Part shown: positions 11,818-20,032 of the stretch, piece after piece | Numbering within the stretch: the stretch's first letter is position 1 | Layout: every line of letters begins with the position of its first letter | Origin: Ningiella ruwaisensis | Lineage (GTDB): Bacteria; Pseudomonadota; Gammaproteobacteria; Enterobacterales; Alteromonadaceae | Reading direction: 5' to 3' | Assembly (NCBI RefSeq): GCF_004798935.1 | Contig: NZ_RAHT01000009.1 | Location: 1 to 64,000 of the forward strand | DNA: 64,000 nt | The notes under the pieces: model-generated | Seen by the model: only the letters and a program-made list of their open reading frames with translations | Databases searched by the model: none | What the model was told of the DNA's origin: nothing | Position numbers and translations under genes: made by a program

Positions 11818-12042
11818 ATGCCTTATGAAAATATCAGCGATTTACCCGATGCCGTTACTGACAATTTACCCAAACACGCGCAAGAGATATTTTTAGAAGC
11901 ATACAATAGTGCATGGGAGCAATATGCCAAGCCAGAGGATCGGGATGGAGATGATTCGCGCGAAGAAGTGAGTTTTAAAGTGGCATGGTCTGCTGTCAAA
12001 GAATCATATGAAAAACGAGATGGAAAATGGCAAAAGAAGTAA
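11818..12042 (+). CDS. chaB: ChaB family protein
   Basis: The 74-residue protein closely follows ChaB: MPYENISDLPDAVTDNLPKH at the start, then AQEIFLEAYNSAWEQY and KVAWSAVKESYEKRDGKWQKK. ChaB was originally tied to the ChaA cation antiporter, but its molecular role is poorly defined; no chaA is seen here. AGGAGAAAGCA precedes the ATG at 11818. Its last 16 bases overlap the next gene, a small membrane protein, suggesting coupled translation. Confidence 0.92.
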   Translation: MPYENISDLPDAVTDNLPKHAQEIFLEAYNSAWEQYAKPEDRDGDDSREEVSFKVAWSAVKESYEKRDGKWQKK

Positions 12043-12245
12043 ATCCCAAACAACCTAAAGTCCTTTCAAAACCTATCCGTATAATCATTGGTATCTGCGC
12101 GTTGCCTTCTATCATGCTTGCTGCGATGCTTATTCAATTGGCCAGTGCTGGTCGATGGGATGAAGTAGGTGCTTTTGAAGTGGTTTATGCTTTAGTCGGT
12201 ATATTTGCTACTTTCATTGCGCTCACTGGCAGGCGTTTTTTCTGA
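12027..12245 (+). CDS. Small two-helix membrane protein overlapping chaB
   Basis: The 72-residue product has a basic N-terminus (KEVNPKQPKVLSKPIR), a first membrane helix (about 18-41) and a second (about 48-67), with a short acidic loop (GRWDEVGAFE) between. It begins inside the chaB 3' end, 16 bases before its stop. The overlap and shared direction suggest an operon with chaB and a possible physical partner (inference). No family was recognised. Confidence 0.6.
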   Translation: MAKEVNPKQPKVLSKPIRIIIGICALPSIMLAAMLIQLASAGRWDEVGAFEVVYALVGIFATFIALTGRRFF

Positions 12246-12376
12246 AATATTAGAAGTGCTAGATTTAATCGCGTTATAGTAAAAGGAAATGAACGATAAT
12301 ATTGCGCTAAATGATGAAATACAACGTATTTCAACTATGTAATACGGTTTCAAAACACGCGTTAGTAAGGGTAAAA

Positions 12377-12787
12377 ATGAACAAAAAATATGAAATTAAT
12401 AAGTTCACACTTATCCAAATAGGAATTGCTGTTCTCACTCTTCTTTTTGTATTGCTGATTTATAACTTCAATGCAGTAGGAAGTTATCAGGACATGGCTG
12501 AAGATATAAAAAATGACATGTTTACATCGCCAGAGGTTTCTGCAGTTTTGCTAACGTACAGAAACATGGGCGATCGCGTTGAATTAACGGTTAACGTAAG
12601 CGGTGTTGAGGGTGAGATTAAGGGCTACAGGGCAGAGGCCTTAGCTTTTGTGTGTCAACACGATGAGTTTCAAAAAGCCCTAAGTAATGATAAAAGTATT
12701 GACGTAAAGCTTAATGCGATGCGACGTAAACACGATAAATATCTGCAGTTTAGCGTTACACCGGCTTTATGCTCGTCTATCAATTAA
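12377..12787 (+). CDS. Single-pass membrane protein of unknown function
   Basis: The product is 136 residues from the ATG at 12377, chosen over an in-frame ATG at 12311 because AAGG lies just upstream and the longer start adds an unlikely N-terminus. A single hydrophobic helix (about residues 12-31, IQIGIAVLTLLFVLLIYNF) anchors an extracytoplasmic domain of about 105 residues. Two cysteines (FVCQHDE and PALCSSIN) may form a disulphide. The domain contains strands such as RVELTVNVSGVEGEI. No family was recognised. Confidence 0.6.
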   Translation: MNKKYEINKFTLIQIGIAVLTLLFVLLIYNFNAVGSYQDMAEDIKNDMFTSPEVSAVLLTYRNMGDRVELTVNVSGVEGEIKGYRAEALAFVCQHDEFQKALSNDKSIDVKLNAMRRKHDKYLQFSVTPALCSSIN

Positions 12788-12827
12788 CTGGTTTTTATTA
12801 AACTACCTGTAGAAAGCAAAACACATC

Positions 12828-14015
12828 ATGCGCACAATCCTTCAGATCTTTTGGGAATTTTTGAAGCTGGGCTGTAGCTCATTTGGTGGTCCTATTGCGC
12901 ATTTAATGTACTTCAGGCAAACCTTTGTTGAGAAGCTTAAATGGCTTAATGACAAAGAATATCAAAGCATTGTCACCCTCAGCCAAAGCCTTCCGGGGCC
13001 GGCTAGCAGTCAAGTAGGCTTTACTATCGGTTTGCTTCGCGGTGGCATTGCTGGTGCTTTTGTTGCGTTTATCGCCTTTACCCTTCCTTCCGTGATTCTG
13101 TTGATAGTATTTGCAAATTACTTGTATGTGTTTGACTCACCAATAGGAAAGGCGGCCTTACAAGGACTTGCTATTCTTGCTTTTGTTGTTGTGTCTCAAG
13201 GCTTGCTTGGAATGGCCAAGGGAAGTTGTAATACAAAACCGACTTTTTTACTGGCGCTGGCGAGCTTTGTGATCCTTTTATCTGCAAACTCACTGGCGGG
13301 TCAATTTTTCGTTATTTTGCTTGGCGCGATGTGTGGAGCAGCGTTACTTGCCAATGACAAGGAGAATGGCCTATCAAACGCAATACAAGAGCAAGCGCTC
13401 AAGCCGCGTCGTGCAAATATTATCTCATTTAGCTATTTGTGCGTATTCACAGGTCTTTTTTTCGCGCTGCCATACATTAGCGAAACGGTAAACATCTTTT
13501 ATCGTTCAGGCGCTTTGGTGTTTGGTGGTGGTCACGTTGTATTGCCCTTATTGGAATCGGCGACCGTGGCAAATGATCTGCTCTCTCAAGAAAAATTTTT
13601 AGCAGGGTATGGCGCGACTCAGGCAATGCCAGGTCCTATGTTTTCTTTTGCAGCCTATTTGGGATTCATCGCAGATTCAAATACCCATATTTTGGGGTCG
13701 CCGCTTATTAGCGCTTTTGTTGCAGCTATTGCCATTTTTATACCTGGGTTTTTATTAATCTTAATTATTCTCCCGCATTTACAGCGGTTTTATCATTACA
13801 AGCGACTACAGGGTGCACTTGCAGGCGCAAATGCTTCAGTGGTTGGCCTTTTGGCGGCGGCCTTATACGACCCTATTTTTTTGCATGCTATTAACTCGGG
13901 AGCAGAGCTTGGAATTTCTGCTGTAGGGCTTGCTTTACTTATGCGCTTTAAACTTCCTGTGTTTTACGTGATAGTGTGGTGTGTTGTAGCAACTGTTATT
14001 TTAAAAATAATGTAA
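12828..14015 (+). CDS. chrA: ChrA family chromate transporter
   Basis: The 395-residue protein is a full-length two-domain CHR transporter. The first half has LGCSSFGGPIAHL and QSLPGPASSQVGF; the second half has VFGGGHVVLPLLE and QAMPGPMFSFAAYLG, the paired FGG and PGP signatures of the family. About ten to twelve hydrophobic helices are visible. Family members export chromate, conferring resistance, though some may act on sulfate or other anions. No chrB or chrR gene is nearby. A downstream VOC gene starts 14 bases after it and may be co-transcribed. Confidence 0.92.
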   Translation: MRTILQIFWEFLKLGCSSFGGPIAHLMYFRQTFVEKLKWLNDKEYQSIVTLSQSLPGPASSQVGFTIGLLRGGIAGAFVAFIAFTLPSVILLIVFANYLYVFDSPIGKAALQGLAILAFVVVSQGLLGMAKGSCNTKPTFLLALASFVILLSANSLAGQFFVILLGAMCGAALLANDKENGLSNAIQEQALKPRRANIISFSYLCVFTGLFFALPYISETVNIFYRSGALVFGGGHVVLPLLESATVANDLLSQEKFLAGYGATQAMPGPMFSFAAYLGFIADSNTHILGSPLISAFVAAIAIFIPGFLLILIILPHLQRFYHYKRLQGALAGANASVVGLLAAALYDPIFLHAINSGAELGISAVGLALLMRFKLPVFYVIVWCVVATVILKIM

Positions 14016-14029
14016 AAGGATAAATTCTC

Positions 14030-14380
14030 ATGGCAAAGCATCACCGTATTAATTATTTAGAAATACCTACAACTAATGTTACAGACGCAAAAGCATTTTT
14101 CTCTGATGTGTTTGACTGGACTTTTGTTGACTATGGTCCTGAATATACATGCTTTACCGGTCAAAATATTGATGGCGGTTTTTATCTATCTGAAACGCCG
14201 ATGCGGGTCGAAAGGGGCAGTGCACTAATTGTTTTGTACTCTGAAAATCTAGAACAAACACTTGAAAAAGTTAAAAGTGCGGGGGCTAAAATTTCACAAG
14301 CTATTTTCAGTTTTCCAGGTGGTCGGCGCTTTCACTTTTTGGATACTACAGGCAATGAATTTTCAGTTTGGTCTGAATAA
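14030..14380 (+). CDS. VOC family (glyoxalase-like) protein
   Basis: The 116-residue single-domain protein has the vicinal-oxygen-chelate pattern: HHRINYLEIPTTNVTDAKAF with FFSDVFDWTF, then a second strand set IVLYSENLEQTLEKVKSAGA and PGGRRFHFLDTTGNEFSVWS. His near residue 5 and Glu/His in the C-terminal strands could contribute metal ligands, but many members of this group are not enzymes. It resembles the small PhnB/bleomycin-resistance-like VOC proteins of marine bacteria. AAAGGATAAATTCTC precedes the ATG. Substrate unknown. Confidence 0.85.
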   Translation: MAKHHRINYLEIPTTNVTDAKAFFSDVFDWTFVDYGPEYTCFTGQNIDGGFYLSETPMRVERGSALIVLYSENLEQTLEKVKSAGAKISQAIFSFPGGRRFHFLDTTGNEFSVWSE

Positions 14381-14555
14381 ATGCAAAGCGGCGCGTATTA
14401 GATATTTCAAAATGTTGCGCAAGAATAACATCACAAAAACAGATGCTTTATATAAAGTAAATCGAGATTTTGTTATGCATACCTTGCTTGTAGACTCCAT
14501 TCAATAGAAATCAGCAATAAAACTATCATAAATTTATAATAAAGAAGGACTATCG

Positions 14556-16124
14556 ATGAAAATGAAAAATATCCAAGCACTGGCGGGGCTGCTCGCTAAA
14601 TTCTTCGCTATATCGCTTTTGTTTGTTAGTAGCGTAAGTTTTGCAAACATTGATGTCAGGTTTGTAGACAGCATGGATGATTCAAAAAACACCTTGGTAC
14701 TTGTTGTCAACGAACCAGGGGCTCTCACCGGCTACTCGAAAACCTTAAATGAAAGCACAGAACAAAATTTTTCTGCCTTGTTAAGTTTGAATAATTTCAC
14801 TGGAAAATTTGGCGAAGTGCAAACCTTGCAGCTGATTGGCGGCTTTGAACACGTTGTGGTGGTAGGCACGCAGAACGATCTGCCATTAACTGCGCCAGAG
14901 CTTCAGAACTTAGGCGGTAAAATAGCGGCGACCTTGTCATCAAAAAACAAGGATATTGAAGCGATAATTCTTACAGACAATTTAAACGCCGAGCTTGATG
15001 ATGCGGCTGCTCAAATTGCATTCGGATACCACTTGCGCCACTACAGCTTTGATAAATATAAAGCCTCGAAAGCGGATGGTAAGTCATCACTCACCTTTGT
15101 AGTCAATAATGTGAGTCTTAACCAAAACGCTTACGAGAACGACTTGCGCTTTTTGGCGGAAGGCGTTCACTTTACTCGTGATTTAGCCTCTGAGCCTGGT
15201 ATGTCGCTGTATCCTCAAGCCTTTGTTGAGCGCGTAAAAGAAAAGTTTAAAGGCATTGATAATATAAATATCGATGTACTGGATGTACGCGATATGGAAA
15301 AAAACAATATGGGGGCGCTTTTGGGCGTTGGAAAAGGCTCCATTCACGACCCGCGTTTGTTGGTGATTGAATATACGGGTGCTAAAAAAGGTGAAGCACC
15401 AATTGCATTGGCAGGTAAGGGTATTACTTTTGATACCGGCGGCATAAGCTTAAAAGGTAATGACAATATGTGGCAAATGAAGTCTGATATGTCAGGCGCG
15501 GCTGCAGTAGCGGGCACTTTATATGCAATTGCTCAGCGCGGTGAAAAGGTAAACGTTGTGGGATTAATGCCACTTGCTGAGAACATGCCTGCAGAAGATG
15601 CTATTCGACCGGGTGATGTGCTCAATACCATGCAAGGAACAACCATCGAGATAATGAGCACCGATGCAGAAGGGCGCTTGATATTGTCTGATGCGGTTTA
15701 TTATGCTCAACAAAAGTATAAACCTAAAATGCTGTTAAATATCGCTACTTTGACTGGCTCAGCAGCGCGCGCACTAAGCGATGAATACGCAGCACTTATC
15801 ACCAGAGACTTTGCGTTTTCGCAGCAAATCATGCAGATTGGTGAAAAAAGTGGTGAGTTGGTGTGGCCGCTTCCATTGCATCCTAATCATTTTGAGCAAA
15901 TTAAATCTGATATTGCAGATATTAAAAATTCGGGAGCGGGGAATCCGGGAGCAAGCATTGGCGCAGCAGTTATTGCTACTTTTGTCGATGAAGACTTGCC
16001 GTGGGTTCATTTGGACATTGCAGGCGTAGACTGGTTAAGTGCCGACATCGACGTGGCGCCAAAAGGTAGTCAAGGTTGGGGTGTGCGCTTTATGGATGAA
16101 TTAGTGCGACAAAATAAGCCTTAA
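14556..16124 (+). CDS. Exported M17 leucyl aminopeptidase family protein
   Basis: The 522-residue protein is an M17 aminopeptidase. The metal and catalytic residues are intact: AGKGITFDTGGISLK (K288, D293), MKSDMSG (D311) and STDAEGRL (D370, E372, R374). These hydrolyse N-terminal residues, preferentially Leu-like, using two metal ions. Unusually it begins with a clear Sec signal peptide (residues 1-30, KFFAISLLFVSSVSFA then N), whereas classic PepA is cytosolic, so this enzyme probably works in the periplasm. AGAAGGAC lies upstream of the ATG, which is followed by a second MKN start six bases later. Confidence 0.9.
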   Translation: MKMKNIQALAGLLAKFFAISLLFVSSVSFANIDVRFVDSMDDSKNTLVLVVNEPGALTGYSKTLNESTEQNFSALLSLNNFTGKFGEVQTLQLIGGFEHVVVVGTQNDLPLTAPELQNLGGKIAATLSSKNKDIEAIILTDNLNAELDDAAAQIAFGYHLRHYSFDKYKASKADGKSSLTFVVNNVSLNQNAYENDLRFLAEGVHFTRDLASEPGMSLYPQAFVERVKEKFKGIDNINIDVLDVRDMEKNNMGALLGVGKGSIHDPRLLVIEYTGAKKGEAPIALAGKGITFDTGGISLKGNDNMWQMKSDMSGAAAVAGTLYAIAQRGEKVNVVGLMPLAENMPAEDAIRPGDVLNTMQGTTIEIMSTDAEGRLILSDAVYYAQQKYKPKMLLNIATLTGSAARALSDEYAALITRDFAFSQQIMQIGEKSGELVWPLPLHPNHFEQIKSDIADIKNSGAGNPGASIGAAVIATFVDEDLPWVHLDIAGVDWLSADIDVAPKGSQGWGVRFMDELVRQNKP

Positions 16125-16183
16125 GCCGCTCAATTGACACAGAATACGTCAAAAAATCAAATATCAAACATGCCAAGGCCTGG

Positions 16184-16207
16184 CGACTAAAATCTTCCTT
16201 TTAGTCG
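16184..16207. terminator. Possible bidirectional terminator hairpin
   Basis: CGACTAAAA (16184-16192) and TTTTAGTCG (16199-16207) form a 9-bp stem with a TCTTCC loop at the convergent end of the aminopeptidase and AEC transporter genes. It lacks a strong T-run outside the stem, so termination efficiency is uncertain. Confidence 0.45.
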
Positions 16208-17110
16208 TTAGGCTGCAGCAATCGAAGTAAACTTAAGCATCGCGTAATATCCCAATATTGTAATAGGTAAAGAGGCTATCGTTGTAATCGCTATTATTTG
16301 AGCTGCGAGCTGATGATTCCCACCGATTTTTCTTACCATTACGTAGCTTGCCGCTGCTGTTGGCGCCATCGCCATTAAAAATACCACGCCAAGGGATACG
16401 CCACTAACCTCGAATGCGATGGCCAATAAAACCAGCACCGCTGGATATACGAGGCATTTTCCGATCAGTGCGAGCAAAACTAACTTGTATTCACTGCCTA
16501 AACTCGAAAATCGCAAAGATGCGCCTGTACAAAGTAAAGCAAGCGGAAGCGTAAGCTGGGCAAAATATCCTAAGGTGTTGAGCGCAAAATCTGGGATCGG
16601 TAGCTTAAAAACTGACACAACAAGCCCGGCAATAATGCTCAGTATGATAGGATTGGTCGCAATTCCTTTGCTGATCCGCCTTATACTGATTTGTGATCCT
16701 TCAAAAACATTAAGCACAGCAACTGAGAGCACATTATATAAAATCGTCAATGCACCTAAATAAATGGATGCATAAGCCAAGCCTTCCTGTCCATAAGCAT
16801 TGGCGCAATATGCTAAGCCAATAATGCCCATATTAGATCTAAATGCGCCCTGAATAATAACGCCTTTGTCTTGACGTGCAGGCACATACAAACTAACTAA
16901 TATTAAGAATGCTATAAAAACAATCAGCGTTCCGCTGATCCCGACAGCGATAGTTTTAGGCTCAGTTAAGGCTTGAAGGTCGCTAGCGCTTATGTTGACA
17001 AATAAAAGAGCAGGGAGCGCATAATTAAATATGAGCCGTGATGCCTTTTCAACAAAGCTGTCGTCTAGCAGAGACTGCTTGTAAAAACCGTAGCCGAAGG
17101 CAATTAACAC
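16208..17110 (-). CDS. AEC family transporter (auxin efflux carrier-like)
   Basis: The 300-residue protein has about ten hydrophobic helices in the AEC pattern: LIFNYALPALLFVNISASDL near the start, GAFRSNMGIIGLAYCANAYG in the middle, and the C-terminal MAMAPTAAASYVMVRKIGGN and AAQIIAITTIAS. AEC carriers move organic anions or malate-like substrates. The start is uncertain: a GTG at 17110 lacks a ribosome-binding site, and the frame stays open upstream with FSISVIGPVLVLI, which completes the first helix, but no ATG, GTG or TTG is available before the stop. It is convergent with the aminopeptidase gene. Confidence 0.87.
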   Translation of the reverse strand: MLIAFGYGFYKQSLLDDSFVEKASRLIFNYALPALLFVNISASDLQALTEPKTIAVGISGTLIVFIAFLILVSLYVPARQDKGVIIQGAFRSNMGIIGLAYCANAYGQEGLAYASIYLGALTILYNVLSVAVLNVFEGSQISIRRISKGIATNPIILSIIAGLVVSVFKLPIPDFALNTLGYFAQLTLPLALLCTGASLRFSSLGSEYKLVLLALIGKCLVYPAVLVLLAIAFEVSGVSLGVVFLMAMAPTAAASYVMVRKIGGNHQLAAQIIAITTIASLPITILGYYAMLKFTSIAAA

Positions 17111-17204
17111 CAGGACGGGGCCAATAACTGAAATCGAAAAATCAATAAAAGCTTGAAGCGCTGTAATAAAAAGACCGCATTAAGTGAGCAAAGACTGTAT
17201 AAAA

Positions 17205-17642
17205 TTATTGCATATCGATGTGCTTGAGAATACTACCAAATGCTCTTGCACCAAACTTTTCAATTTGTTTGTCAAAATACCAACCTCCTATTAGCGGAAT
17301 GTTGATATGGCCTTTTGACTCCCATCGCACATGTGTGCCAGACGTTATTTCCGTTAAGGTAAGTTGCCCTAGCTCATGGTCGTAAGGAAGTGGCTTTGAA
17401 TATTCAATTTTATATGCCATGTAACGGGGAGGTTTAAAGCCTACAATTCTTTCATGCAGCACAGATTTTCCTGCGACGATCTCTCGTAATGCACCTTGTC
17501 CATTTACTTCATACTCTCCTGTTTGAAGAAGGGTGGAGGCATCCACCCCTTTAAACTGAGCGTAATTTGCATGATCACTTAAAACGGCGAAAACGGTTTT
17601 GATGGGTTTGTTGATAACCCGCTCTACTGCAATATTAAACAT
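17205..17642 (-). CDS. SRPBCC family protein
   Basis: The 145-residue protein has the START/SRPBCC (polyketide cyclase-like) layout: VERVINKPIKTVFAVLSDHANYAQFKGV, the beta-sheet segment RYMAYKIEYSKPLPYDHELG and a C-terminal helix FDKQIEKFGARAFGSILKH. These proteins form a hydrophobic-ligand-binding helix-grip fold. No signal peptide is seen. It lies 90 bases from the acyl-CoA ligase gene upstream on the same strand and may share its transcript, which suggests but does not show a lipid ligand. Confidence 0.8.
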   Translation of the reverse strand: MFNIAVERVINKPIKTVFAVLSDHANYAQFKGVDASTLLQTGEYEVNGQGALREIVAGKSVLHERIVGFKPPRYMAYKIEYSKPLPYDHELGQLTLTEITSGTHVRWESKGHINIPLIGGWYFDKQIEKFGARAFGSILKHIDMQ

Positions 17643-17731
17643 ATGTGTTTTCCATTAAGTGTAGCTGCTAAGCGCTTGCCTCAATTATTTAAGAGTGAGC
17701 GTTAATTCAGCGATGCTAACTGCAAGCGGCT

Positions 17732-19303
17732 TTAGTCTTTGCGAAGCTCGCGTCTTAATATTTTACCTACCGTCGATTTTGGCAGTTCATCAAGCACGTG
17801 TATTTCTTTAGGCAACTTGTAGTTAGTTAAATGGGCTTTGCAGTGTTCAAGCACGGCCTGCTCGTCGTATTCATCATTGACGGTAACAAACGCACAAACA
17901 CGCTCTTGGGTTTTTTCATCATTTTTCCCAACAACGGCAGCCTCAAGTATGCCAGGATGCTGAGTAAGCACATCCTCAACTTCGTTGGGATATACATTAA
18001 AGCCAGAGACAATAATCATATCTTTGAGACGATCCACAATTTTAATACAGCCTTCTTCAGTTATGACTCCTACATCACCGGTTTTAAAATAACCTGAGTC
18101 AGTCATCACTTTTGCAGTCTCGTCAGGACGCTGCCAATAGCCTTTCATCACTTGCGGACCTTTTGCCGCAATTTGTCCTTCCTGGCCTTTACTCACCTCT
18201 TTGTCATTTTCATCCAGGAGAATGATATCGGTATCTGACATGGGGAAACCCACTGTTCCTAACACTTCTTTACCTGGTTGATTAAATGCAAGCACGGGTG
18301 CGGTCTCAGATAAACCATAACCTTCGGTAACAGAACAGCCAGTGGTTTGCTGCCACAAATTAGCCGCAGATTTTGTTAGCGCGGTACCTCCCGACATGGT
18401 GAGATGCAGTTTGCTAAAATCCAGATGCTTAAATTCAGGGTGCGAACATAAACCCATAAAAAGGGTATTAATACCGGCGAAGGCCGTAAATTGATAGGGC
18501 TGTAAACTTTTTACAAAGGCATCCATATCGCGTGGATTGGGAATTAAAAGTACCATTGCGCCTTTTGCAAAAAAAGTCATCATACATACTGTAAACGCGT
18601 AAATATGATAAAGCGGTAGTGGGCAGACAATGAGCTCCTCACCCTCTTTAAACGCGCCGCCCAATCTGTCGAGCGTTTGTATGCTATTTGCCAGTACATT
18701 TTGGTGCGTCAATTCAGCACCTTTTGATACGCCAGTTGTGCCGCCTGTGTACTGTAAAATACAGGTATCGTCCAAATCGTTCTCGGTTCGGGCTTGAATA
18801 TCACCTGCCTCTACGCTGTTAAATATTTTGGCATAACAAGGGTATTCGCCGCTCACCTGCGCATTATCCAGCAGTTGCGTTGCACTGGTAACAATCACAT
18901 GTTCAATGCCGACCTTTTCTTTAATGGCTTCATATTTTGGCAACAAGTCAGACAGTATCACCAAGGCTTTTGCGCCTGAATCATTGAACTGATGCTCCAT
19001 TTCTGTTGTGGTATAAAGCGGGTTTGTATTGACAACGACCAGTCCGGCTCGCAAGGCGCCATACACGGCAATGGGATGCTGTATTAAGTTAGGCAATTGA
19101 ATTGCAATTTTATCGCCTGCTTTCAAGTTAGTGTGATGCTGCAGATAGGCTGCAAATTTTGCAGATAAAGTATCCATATCGGCAAAACTTAGTTCTTGAC
19201 CGAGCGCAGAGTAAGCGGGGCGTTTTGCATATTTGCGAAAAGTCTCTTCAATATAATCTGCAAGACTATTAATGTGATTAGGTATTAAAGCAGAGCGAGT
19301 CAT
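17732..19303 (-). CDS. FadD-like long-chain acyl-CoA synthetase
   Basis: The 523-residue protein is an AMP-binding ligase. The P-loop YTGGTTGVSKGAELTHQN (about residues 186-203), VTEGYGLSETAPVL (A5 motif), TGDVGVI and the A8/A10 region DRLKDMIIVSGFNVYPNEVE and PKSTVGKILRR, with the catalytic Lys, are present. NPLYTTTEMEHQFNDSGAKAL is typical of FadD. It activates fatty acids to acyl-CoA with ATP at the membrane, feeding beta-oxidation. It is slightly shorter than E. coli FadD (about 560). It could also be an aryl or medium-chain ligase. Confidence 0.88.
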   Translation of the reverse strand: MTRSALIPNHINSLADYIEETFRKYAKRPAYSALGQELSFADMDTLSAKFAAYLQHHTNLKAGDKIAIQLPNLIQHPIAVYGALRAGLVVVNTNPLYTTTEMEHQFNDSGAKALVILSDLLPKYEAIKEKVGIEHVIVTSATQLLDNAQVSGEYPCYAKIFNSVEAGDIQARTENDLDDTCILQYTGGTTGVSKGAELTHQNVLANSIQTLDRLGGAFKEGEELIVCPLPLYHIYAFTVCMMTFFAKGAMVLLIPNPRDMDAFVKSLQPYQFTAFAGINTLFMGLCSHPEFKHLDFSKLHLTMSGGTALTKSAANLWQQTTGCSVTEGYGLSETAPVLAFNQPGKEVLGTVGFPMSDTDIILLDENDKEVSKGQEGQIAAKGPQVMKGYWQRPDETAKVMTDSGYFKTGDVGVITEEGCIKIVDRLKDMIIVSGFNVYPNEVEDVLTQHPGILEAAVVGKNDEKTQERVCAFVTVNDEYDEQAVLEHCKAHLTNYKLPKEIHVLDELPKSTVGKILRRELRKD

Positions 19304-19492
19304 AGCATCCTCAAAACGTTTTTACCATCCATCGGCAATTGCAACTGCATTTGCCAGTTTGTTTCAGATTGTTTTAACAGATTTTTTACATTAGAGGATC
19401 ATTGCACACATGCATAGAAAAATTTTACTTTAGTTGCTTTATAGCCATATATTCATACAGTAAAGTATTGATTAACTTTCATCAATTAAGCT

Positions 19493-19936
19493 CTATTTTT
19501 GCTGCTGATGTAATTGTGCGAATATTAGGCCGGCAATTAATCCCGCTATCATTTGCAATACCATGCCTGAAAGGCCGCGTGCGCCGGCTAGAAGTGTTAC
19601 GTTCAAAATAGGTTGCATGGCTAAAAGCATCACCAGAAAAGCGACTGCGCCAGCCACGGGGTAAAGATAAGCGCGTTTAAGGTGAAGCTTTTTATTCAGC
19701 GCACCGGCAATGCTAAATGCAATTAATAGTGCCACTAAAACAAGCGGACCATAAGTAGGAGCCAGTCCAATTAAATCTTGGCCTGTGGTTGTTAATCGCT
19801 CATTAAACGGAATTTGGATATCAATTTCGCTAAGTTTCGCCAATACTGCCTGAGTATGAAAGATGCTTGCAAATACAAAACCCACGGCGGATGCTACTAT
19901 AAGCACGAAGATGCGCATTAACCAAGTTTTAAGCAT
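19493..19936 (-). CDS. Four-helix membrane protein of unknown function
   Basis: The product is 147 residues from the ATG at 19936, preferred over one at 19954 because AAAGGA lies at normal spacing. Four hydrophobic segments are visible: about residues 6-24, 57-78, 90-108 and 120-140. An extracytoplasmic loop (HTQAVLAKLSEIDIQIPFN) follows the first. The Gly-rich last helix (GMVLQMIAGLIAGLIFAQL) ends in a short tail LHQQQK. No family was recognised. It is divergent from the GSDH-type gene. Confidence 0.65.
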   Translation of the reverse strand: MLKTWLMRIFVLIVASAVGFVFASIFHTQAVLAKLSEIDIQIPFNERLTTTGQDLIGLAPTYGPLVLVALLIAFSIAGALNKKLHLKRAYLYPVAGAVAFLVMLLAMQPILNVTLLAGARGLSGMVLQMIAGLIAGLIFAQLHQQQK

Positions 19937-20032
19937 TATCAATCCTTTATGCAATTCGTTACGTTTATGATTATTTTATACCACAATTAAGCCATAAACG
20001 AAGATACGCCGGTTTTGGCCTAAAATTTATTT

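Noticed and set aside
14262-14507. Basic open frame overlapping the VOC gene end
   Set aside because: It is a shifted frame of the VOC gene with no ribosome-binding site or family features.
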